64,000 nucleotides of DNA from Sorghum bicolor (Eukaryota > Streptophyta > Magnoliopsida > Poales > Poaceae): NCBI RefSeq assembly GCF_000003195.3, contig NC_012870.2, forward strand, positions 29,318,477 through 29,382,476, given 5' to 3'. Positions 21,701-29,632 of the stretch are shown piece by piece. Each line of letters begins with the position of its first letter. Within the stretch, counting starts at the first letter, position 1. The position numbers and the translations under genes are program-made. Below the pieces are notes generated by a model. The model worked only from the letters and a program-made list of their open reading frames with translations, did no database searches and had not been told where the DNA came from.

Positions 21701-22235
21701 TAAAACAATTAATTATTTAACTAATTGCTTTGAGATTTGTGCAAATTTGTAAAAAAATGAGTACTGGAGCAGTTGCCAATTAATTATAGTATCACTTGAT
21801 ACTTTTTACAATTAGAGTTATAGTATCATTTGATGCTTTCTATATTATTGTACCATTTGATACTTTCCTGCTGAATATAAAAACATATTCCCAAAGTATA
21901 AGAATACACGTATACTTATTTGGCATGCATACGTACCATGCTCAATATATTCTAAAAAAAAGTATCCAATCGTGGTACGTAGTCGGTGAACTTGATCTTC
22001 CCGGCCTGTGGCTGGCTTGCTGCATCTGTCGTGGTGGTCAGGAGATCATGATCCTTTCATCAAGCATTCATCCGACTTGAATTGAAATGACTGTGAATTT
22101 TACCATGTTGTATCTATTTTTTGAGATGGACAAATTACCAACCATCTCTAGAAATCCATTTTTAGAAATGGATCCAATTTCCAACTGCCTTTAGAAATAA
22201 CCCTATTTCTAGATGTGGCTAGCCATCTATATAAA

Positions 22236-22523
22236 CTAGGAGAATACCCCCCGTGCGTTGCTGCGGGAATTTCAGATAATTTAAAAAGAAATTAGACTAT
22301 TTATATTTATAGTTATATGAATGAAATTATCTTAAATTAATTTTGTTGAATGATTTGACACATCAATATAGACAGCTAAATGCATGTTAGTAGATGAAGA
22401 GATAACTATCTTAATTACATGTCCTAGTTGGCTATAATTGCAAGTTTTAGTGGATTGTTGATGTGGATAGCTTGCATGTTGAGAGAAATCTCTAGTGGGG
22501 TTTAACTTTATAAGAGTATAAGA
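22236..22523 (-). mobile_element. Small non-autonomous Helitron (288 bp)
   Basis: On the minus strand it starts TCTTATACTCTTATAAAG and ends with a GC hairpin ('cccgcagcaacgcacgggg') followed about 10 bases later by CCTAG. It lies between A and T, the Helitron target. Copy B of the host repeat keeps the uninterrupted sequence at the matching position (near 23519), giving an empty site. It encodes no Rep/helicase. Confidence 0.75.
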
Positions 22524-22920
22524 TATCATTTTCAAGGACGATTTAGTGGTTGGCTTTTTAACCGTCTCTAAAAAACAAATTCTATAAATGAGACGTCTCA
22601 AAAACCATTTTCCCAAAGCTTCTTGATAGAGCCAACTCTCCCAAAAATAGAAAAGTTTCTAAAAAAACATTTATGCAGTAATGTCCAAATTACAAATACA
22701 ACACTCATAATGTTTCTCTCAAAGTATTTTTTTGAAATCATTTTCAGTACTTCTACTATTAGCATGATAAAAAGATAGTGAAGTGGCAACCCCTCTATTT
22801 GAGTAGCTAGCGGAGATGGAGCATGTGATGTACATGTGCATAAATAATTCACGTAAGAAATGCCAACCTCGGCAGTCTATTCTCTATTGTGACAAGTTTT
22901 GCCTTATCCAGCAAAACAAC

Positions 22921-23054
22921 ACACTACTACAGAAATGAACTTCCGTGACGTTGTAACTGTTCACTCCGTGGCGGGCGTGTTTTTTGCCCGCTGCGATAAA
23001 TTATACGATTTACCGCAGCGGGCATTTTTAATTAACCGCGACGGACACTTCTAA
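22921..23054. repeat. CACTA-like terminal fragment with an inner palindrome
   Basis: Begins 'cactactacagaaatg', like CACTA (En/Spm) termini, and contains an inverted repeat 'tgcccgctgcg' / 'cgcagcgggca'. Copies B and C lack it, so it is an insertion in copy A. The opposite CACTA terminus is missing, so it is incomplete or a solo end. Confidence 0.5.
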
Positions 23055-24831
23055 TCAGGGTGGAGCTTCCGATATGGTAAGATATCGCCCTCCCAATACC
23101 TTGATTTTGGCGTAGATAGCCCCTTGAAATACAACATTGGTCAGTCGCTCGTTCCTACTCTGCTCCTATAAAAATATATTCCCAAAAGTATAAGAATACA
23201 CGTATATTTGGCATGCATACCTATCATGCTCAATATATTCTAAAAAAAGTATCCAAGCGTGGTACGTAGTTGGTGAATTTGATCTTCCCGGCATGTGGCT
23301 GGCTTGCTGCATCTGTCATGGTGGTCGGGAGATCAGGATCCTTTCATGAAGCATTCATCCGACTTGAATTGAAATGACTATGAATTTTGCCATGTTGTAT
23401 CTATTTTTTGAGGTGGACAAAATTACCAACCACCTCTAGAAATCCATTTTTAGAAATAGATCCAATTTCTAACTGCCTTTAGAAATAACCCTTGAAGAGG
23501 TGGCTAGCCGCCTCTATAAATATCTTTTTTAAGGATGGTTTAGTGGTTGGCTTTTTAACCGCCTCTAAAAATCAATTTCTATAAATGAGACATCTCAAAT
23601 ACCATTTTTTCAAAGCTTTCTTGATAGAGCCAACTCTGCCAAAAATAGAAAAGTTTCTATGTCCAAATGACAAATACAACACTCCAAATGTTTCTCTCAA
23701 AGTATTTTTCGAAATCATCTTCAGTATCAGCATGATAAAGAAGATAGCGAAGTGGCAACCCCTCTATTTGAGTAGCTAGCGGGGATGGAGCATGTGATGC
23801 ACATGTGCTTAAATAATTCAAATAAGAAATGCCAACTGCCGCGGTCTATTCTCTATTGTGACAAGTTTTGTCTTATTCAACAAAACAACATGCCCTAATC
23901 AGGGTGGAGCTTCCAATATGGTAAGATATATGGCCCTCGTCATACCTTCATTTTGGCGTAGATAGCCCCTTGAAATACAATGGTGGCCAGTATCTCGTTC
24001 CTACTCTGCTAGTATAAAAACATATTCCCAAAGTATAAGAATACACGTAAACTTATTTGGCAAGCACGCTCAATACATCCTAAAAAAGTATCCAAGCGTG
24101 ATACCTAGTCAAAAACCATTTTTTTCAAAGCTTCTTGATAGAGCCAACTTTGCCAAAAATAGAAAAGTTTCTAAAAAAACATTTATGCAGTAATGTCCAA
24201 ATTACAATACAACACTCCTAATGTTTTTGTCAAAGTATTTTTCGAAATCATCTTCAGTACTCTACTATCAGCATGATAAAGAAGATAGCGAAGTGGCAAC
24301 CCCTCTATTTGAGTAGCTAGCGGAGATGGAGCATGTGATGCACATGTGCTTAAATAATTCACGTAAGAAATGCTAACCGTGGCGGTCTATTATCTACTGT
24401 GTCAAGTTTTGCCTTATCCAGCAAAACAACATGTCCTGGGTGGAACTTCCGATATGGTAAGATATGGCACTCGCCATACCTTGATTTTGGCGTAGATAGC
24501 CCCTTCAAATACAACAGTGGCCAGTCGATCGTTCCTACTCTGCTCGGTATCTACACAAATGAAAAAACTTGCTGAGAAATCGAACGACAGTTAGAGAAGG
24601 CAGAGGATAGATATTGGATTTAGCCCATGGCTTGCCTTAGTCTGCACAACTAACCCCAATTTGAAGCAAAGCTTACACTGTTGTCATATCCCAACGAATC
24701 GTCAAGGGCTGGAGATGTCAAATGCTTACACACCCGGTTTTTCGAGTATAAGGTACTATATATCCCATTACCATTGACGACTTCTTTACTATAATGCAAT
24801 TTTTTTTAAAAAAATATATATTTTAAATATA

Positions 24832-25337
24832 TTAACATACATATCACTCTAGATGGTCTAGTATGATCATATACTTTGTCTATATATATTTCGTCTGGTC
24901 ATATACACCTTAAATCTAGAGATATATAGATAAGAGTAACTACACGTACGTGTAAAAAAAACGCGTCAATTCATTTCTACACGTATGTGTAGTTACTCTC
25001 ATCTTCAATAAACTACATTGTGTATGTATTTATACTTGTTTATCGGTTTGAGTATGCTTATATACTCATATTAAGATACTCTAGATCTTACCACGCAAAA
25101 AATTTTCAAAAAAAATTATATTTTAAATATATTACTAAAATGCCACTACTATATTATATACAATAAGTATAACCATATACCTATGTATATATGCATACTT
25201 AACATACATATCACTCTAGATGGTCTAGTATGATCATATACTTTGTCTATATACATTTCGTCCGGTCATATACACCTTAAATCTAGAGATATATAGATAA
25301 GAGTAACCACACGAGCATGTAAAAAAAAACGCGTCAA
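24832..25337. repeat. Direct repeat pair of about 138 bp, 367 bp apart
   Basis: 24832-24969 and 25199-25337 are nearly identical, both running from 'ttaacatacatatcactcta' to 'aaaacgcgtcaa'. Short inverted copies of 'gagtaactacacgt' lie between. The whole region 24545-25400 is AT-rich and has no gene. Confidence 0.85.
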
Positions 25338-25672
25338 GTAAAGATGGATGGGAGATGGTAGGGATGGCCAATGCCAAACTGAAGAAAGGTGCATATTACA
25401 ATTAGAAACATTTTATATGGCATATGCATATACACTGCTTTCTTTAAAAGATATTATTTATGTGCTATATTATCAACTTTGTCATACCTTAATTTTATTT
25501 TTTCCTCTCCACTAAGCCCTAAGAAGCTTGCCAGAGTCGGCGAACCAAATCGACTAGCATGGCTCAGCATAGGAAAACATCGAACAACAACAAACCCAAC
25601 TCATTCACTGGCCTAGCATCCTCATTCGGAAAGGTTAGCCGGCTAGATGAGCTTTGGCTGAAGAACCAAATG

Positions 25673-25893
25673 AGCCTTGTTCAGTTTCCAAAAAATTTTA
25701 AGATTTTTTGTCACATCGAATATTTAGAGGCATGCATGAAGTATTAAATATAAATAAAAGAAATAACTAATTATACATGTTACCTATAAATTACAAGACG
25801 AATTTTTAAATCTAATTAGTTTATGATTAGACAATAATTATCAAATACAAACAAAAATGCTACAGTGCCAAAGCCAAAATTTTTCCTCAACTA
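25673..25893. mobile_element. Worn Tourist-like MITE copy
   Basis: Shares internal phrases with the complete MITE at 34352-34595: 'ttgtcacatcgaat', 'gcatgcatgaa', 'aattacaagacgaat' and 'gctacagtgcc'. Termini are degraded ('agccttgttcagtt'), and the right end abuts the next MITE. Confidence 0.6.
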
Positions 25894-25904
25894 ACATACA
25901 TCTA

Positions 25905-26043
25905 GGCCTTGTTTGAATGTTGTCGAATTCACTTCAATCTATGTGTGTTGGTGTGGATTGAGGTGAAATTTAGTTCAAGTTCTACTCTAATCCACCTCAA
26001 CATATGTGAATTGATGTGAATCCGACTACATCCAAACAAGGCC
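25905..26043. mobile_element. Short MITE (139 bp)
   Basis: The ends form an imperfect inverted repeat of about 28 bases: 'ggccttgtttgaatgttgtc' at the left and 'gactacatccaaacaaggcc' at the right. The middle also folds ('ttcaatctatgtg' with 'cacctcaacatatg'). No target duplication was recognised. Confidence 0.7.
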
Positions 26044-26370
26044 AATCTTCCACTCATACTATCGCTCGCTTGCCCGCTCGATGGCCCGCCCGGCACTCCC
26101 TCGCTCTGGTGGGTCTAGTCTCGCACAGACTCTCCTATGCATGATGAACTGATGATCCTGGCCAGAAACTGCCACCGCGCACGACTCCTACGTCCTACCC
26201 ACGCCGACGTCGCCACTCGCCGGCCTCCAACCGCTTGCTGAGCCCCAAACCCTGAGCTCCCTTTGACACCTGCTCCCCAACCCCTCCTTTTTTATAATTT
26301 GGCCTTTTTTTTGAAGAAAACTCTCTTTTGGGCCCCTAAAAAACTTAAACTCAGTTTTGGACCTAGGGGG

Positions 26371-26500
26371 TCGACGCCATGCTTCATGGCGTCGAGGTTA
26401 CACGTCTCGACGCCATGGATCACGGCGTCGAGCTCCCTGGCCGAGCCCAGCGTGGCGTCCGACGTGGCAGAGAGGTCGACGCCGTAGATCACGGCGTCGA
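26371..26500. repeat. Cluster of three 25-bp hairpins (TCGACGCC palindromes)
   Basis: 26371-26395, 26407-26431 and 26476-26500 each read TCGACGCC(A/G)T, a 5-base loop, then A(T/C)GGCGTCGA. The first and third have perfect 10-bp stems; the second has one wobble. Spacings are 36 and 69 bases. They lie in a plus-strand GC-rich tract with no recognised gene. Confidence 0.85.
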
Positions 26501-26940
26501 GCCTTCAACTTCGATTGGTGCCACTTTACCAAATCACAGCTCCAGGGTAGGCCCTCCGTTCCTGCAGGCCCAACCATGTCTGGTTCGATGTGAAGAATCT
26601 TTCCTGCCAGGGTTGGTGGTCGTCGTGAAAGTTTAATAATAACCCACGCTGAAACTATTCAGGGCACAGTCCAGGGACCAACTTTGCCCTTGCTCTAGCG
26701 GTCTGTTGATACTGATACTCTTTGGCTTTTTTTGGAATATAAGTTGGTTGACTGTTCAGTACAGTATATAATAATCTGGCGGGTTAAAAAACAGGTACAG
26801 TTTACGCTAATAATAATAAATCACCTAGATGCCCAGAATCTTTCAGTTGCAGTCCAGAAAATTCTCACTGTCTAAAAACTGGAATTACCATTTCAACAAG
26901 TTGAATCTTAGAAACCAAAAGAGAAAGTAAGGGCCTGATT

Positions 26941-27203
26941 GGTTCTCTTTGCTAAATTTTAGCCAGCTAAACTCTTTTTAGTAACTAAACTTCTAAACAC
27001 ATTGACTAAGCCGTACCTTTTCTGCCAGTCAACAATATTTTTCTCTCACAATAAATCAACAAACAGTATTTTCAACCATGACTTTTTTAGACTAGCGTAC
27101 AAACTCTAAAAAAAGCTAAAATAGTTTAGTCACACTATTTTTCTAAGAGTAGCTAAAATAGTTTTAGTTAGTTAAAATTTAGCAAGGGAAACCAAACAAA
27201 ACC
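26941..27203. mobile_element. Tourist-like MITE (263 bp)
   Basis: The left end 'gggcctgattggttctcttt' is inverted at the right as 'agcaagggaaaccaaacaaa'. The inverted repeat continues through 'gctaaattttag'. Flanks carry TAA on both sides (26938-26940 and 27204-27206), the PIF/Harbinger-type 3-bp duplication. Confidence 0.8.
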
Positions 27204-27386
27204 TAAATTTATAAGACAATGTGCTCAGTGTTTACGTTGTCAAGGACGCTGTGCTACAAGTAAAAGTGGCAAAAAAAATTAGTATATTCCAAAAACACAA
27301 ATATATAAATGAAAAAAGAACTGAAGATTTTAGAGGAAAACGTGGACTAGAAGCCGGAATGCCGAATACACTTGGGTGCAAGATAA

Positions 27387-28215
27387 ATGAGGACTATTAG
27401 GAAGAAGCGGGAAGAATACCAGAACCATGAACCTGGTGCCTCAGCTGACGGCCTTTGGAAGATCCTCTGGAAACTGGAAATACCACCGAAAGTGAAAGTG
27501 TTTTGGTGGCGTGTAGTTCATGAATTCCTGCCAGCAAGACATATCCTCTGGAAAAGACACATTGAGCCGATAGCTTTTTGTGCAGTGTGTGGTGCGCCAG
27601 AGGAATCCATTGCTCATGTCTTATTATACTGCACGGTGGCTAGAGAATTCTGGCATCAAGTGCGAGTGGGAATTGGTGTTAAGATCCCAAGTCTGAATAC
27701 TGCAAGTTGGGCTTCTGATCTAATTTCAGGCATTTGCTCTCGCCAGGACACAACGGTGATACTTTGCGGAATGTGGACCTTGTGGATGATGCGAAACAAG
27801 AGGAGACATGGGGAGTTGTCGATGAGCATCCAACAAGCTGTCACCTGGGCACGGGACACAGCTTATGATCTATGGCAAATCAGTCATCCGGTGCAGCTGC
27901 AAGTGCCGGACAAGGCTTCCCCAAGATGGATGGCCCCAAGTCAAGGATGGTTCAAAATCAATTCTGATGCCGCTTTCTATGAGAACAAGCATAGTGGGGC
28001 GACAGCTAGTGTAATCCGAGATCATAGAGGTTCTTTCCATGCTGCACAGGCACGCTGGTATGAGCGTGGTTTTGATGTTTGTCTGATGGAAGCATTAGCG
28101 TGCCGAGATGGGTTACTACTGGCGAAGCAACAAGGCATACACCAGGTATGGCTGGAAACTGATTGTTTGGAGCTTATCAATCTGTGGAAGAACAACGATG
28201 TCCAGCGCTCCATTG
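27387..28215 (+). pseudogene. LINE 3' end: reverse transcriptase zinc-binding and RNase H domains
   Basis: The frame encodes the C-terminal part of a plant LINE polyprotein. A zinc-binding RVT segment comes first ('LWKLEIPPKVKVFWWRVVHE', then 'CAVCGAPEESIAHVLLYC'). An RNase H-like domain follows ('FKINSDAAFYENKHSGATAS', catalytic-type D, then 'EALACRDGL' and 'LETDCLELINLW'). The reverse transcriptase core is absent, so the copy is truncated at its 5' end. Past about 28215 the frame continues into unrelated alanine-rich sequence, the antisense of the next feature, so the LINE is also cut at its right. Confidence 0.85.
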
Positions 28216-28219
28216 TTGA

Positions 28220-28426
28220 CCCGGTGTCTTCTTCGGCGCGGGCAGCGGGAGCGGGAGCGCGGAGTCCACCAGAGTCCGCTACCGGCAGTGGGGCGTGCCC
28301 ACCGGCGTCTTGTTCGGCACGGGCAGAGGGAGCGGGCACGTAGCGGGGCGCGGCTACCGACGCGGTCGCTCGGCCACCGGAGATCGAGAGGAGGGAGACC
28401 AACGCTAGCAGGAGGCCGCAGGACAT
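28220..28426 (-). CDS. Exon-like fragment: signal peptide plus repeated Ala/Pro-rich segment
   Basis: From ATG at 28426 the frame starts MSCGLLLALVSLLSISGG, a convincing secretory signal peptide, then runs through two similar segments ('APSARAEQDAGG' and 'APAARAEEDTG') until it meets the LINE at about 28220. The leader upstream is CT-rich like a plant 5' UTR. It resembles the first exon of a small secreted or cell-wall peptide gene; I cannot name it. It is probably a fragment left by a transposon or rearrangement, since its 3' side joins a LINE at a sharp breakpoint. Confidence 0.4.
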
Positions 28427-29273
28427 AGAGAAACACGAGCATGATGGAAGGAATGGCGAGCAGGAAGGAAAGCAGGGAAGAAAATATGTGTTTTCTAATA
28501 TGAGACGCGGATGAGACGATGGAGATCGCAGGGGCCGAGGCAGACTGACGAAACAAAAACCGCACCAAAAAAATGTCCCTGTGTTGTAGGAGATTGTGAC
28601 TGCTGAAGCTGAACAAAAATGATTGTTCAATGTTCACTTTGTTAGAATATATGATCTTTTCGTTTTTTTACATATTTTCTCTTGTATATGTCTCAAAGGC
28701 AGACGTTTGGGTGGCGGCGGCGCTTGGAGTAGAGCGGTGCGGGCAGCAGCGCTTCCCTGGTGGCGGCAGCACTCCCTTGGTGGTGGACACCGATGGTCAC
28801 ACCATGAATTACCTCCTGGAAGATAAATTCAGTGAGTTTCCTTGCTTTCCTGCCGTCTGCCTCTGTCAAATTTTGTGCTTTTAGCATTCATCAGTCATTT
28901 TTCTCAATATTAGATGTATTTTCTAAATTAGATGTATGGTTAAACCATGGGGGAATTGGATGGCAATTGAAGTTTTGGCGTTCTAGGATGGGAGAACCAA
29001 ATGAAAGAAGGATTAGCACAGTCTGTGCTTATGTCATCCAGTGCGCATACCAAAAGGTAACATACTCAACATCCTCCTCTTTTTTCATAGAATGGCAACA
29101 CTCATACAACTGAACTCAAGGTGTTGAAAAGCTAAACGCAACAGTGCAGTAATGACTGAAAAAATGAAATGGTCTTTGTGATTGAGGAAATGAAAGCAGC
29201 GATGCTGTGTATGGCCAAATTTAGAAAGTCCACATGATGATAACCCATTGATTAGAAGAAGGGATATATTTTC
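28427..29273. other. Unassigned DNA with exon-like pieces
   Basis: A GC-rich open piece at about 28698-28830 (plus) lies between an acceptor-like 'tctcaaag' and a donor-like 'cagtgagt'; another short open piece follows near 28930-29055. Neither matches a family I know. Such patchworks are common in gene-capturing Helitrons, and a Helitron 3' end lies at 36001, but no 5' end was found. Confidence 0.3.
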
Positions 29274-29630
29274 TGTCATGTGCGGGCGCACATACAGCCG
29301 GCGCAGGAGAGCCCGCGACGTCCGTAGGGACGCTGAGCGCGCGGCCAGGAGCCAGGAGGGGCAGGCGAGTGGCTAGGAGGAAAGTTAGATATGATTGTTT
29401 TCCTTGTTAGGCTGATCCTAGAATTAAGGAGATCCTTCTCCATTCGGTTAGGCCAAGGGCCATATATGCTGTACGGGTGAACCATTTTGGATTAAGCAGA
29501 AAGTTATTCCTAATCTCCCTATCTCTCTACAAGCCGACGGCTGAGGGGCATAACCTCGTCGGCGTGACGGACGGTGGCTACGAACTGCGTAGCCGAGGTC
29601 CGGCCAGCCAGGGGTTCGAGGCCCTTGACA
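29274..29630 (+). repeat. 5' LTR of the chromovirus-type element
   Basis: 357 bp, the same length as the 3' copy at 33956-34312, with seven substitutions and no indels by eye. Confidence 0.95.
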
Positions 29631-29632
29631 AC

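Larger units (their letters stand above)
12437..21777. mobile_element. Mutator-like element (Pack-MULE type), split by two nested insertions
   Basis: The left end starts GGCAACTGCTCTGGTACTC and the inverted right end starts GGCAACTGCTCCAGTACTC. The two arms align over at least 122 bases with roughly 15-20% mismatch by eye: 12437-12558 against 18961-19010 plus 21706-21777. The right arm becomes continuous only when the solo LTR at 19011-21700 and one TAAAA copy are removed. The flanks tattaatta (12428-12436) and aattaatta (21778-21786) form a 9-bp target duplication with one mismatch, as expected for Mutator-like elements. Removing the LTR and the PIF/Harbinger element at 13042-16732 leaves about 2.95 kb. 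The remaining interior has no transposase but holds a BAHD acyltransferase fragment and GC-rich leader-like DNA, which is why I call it a Pack-MULE. Confidence 0.75.
21876..24544. repeat. Three-copy tandem array of a 0.85-kb non-coding repeat
   Basis: Copy A (21876-23164), copy B (23165-24010) and copy C (24011-24544) each start near 'tataaaaacatattccc' and end with 'tcgttcctactctgct'. All three share 'tagcgaagtggcaacccctc'-type text and 'gtagatagccccttgaaat' or close variants. Copy A is longer because it contains a Helitron (22236-22523) and a CACTA-like piece (about 22921-23054). Copy C lacks about 300 bases. No coding potential is visible. The copies differ by several per cent, so the duplication is not recent. 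Confidence 0.8.

Noticed and set aside
24545..25400. AT-rich repeats that might suggest a CRISPR-like or satellite array
   Set aside because: Only two direct copies of 138 bp with unequal surroundings; no regular spacers.
28022..28637. Minus-strand frames of 202 and 173 codons
   Set aside because: Only the central part from ATG 28426 to 28220 looks like an exon; the rest is leader DNA or antisense of the LINE.
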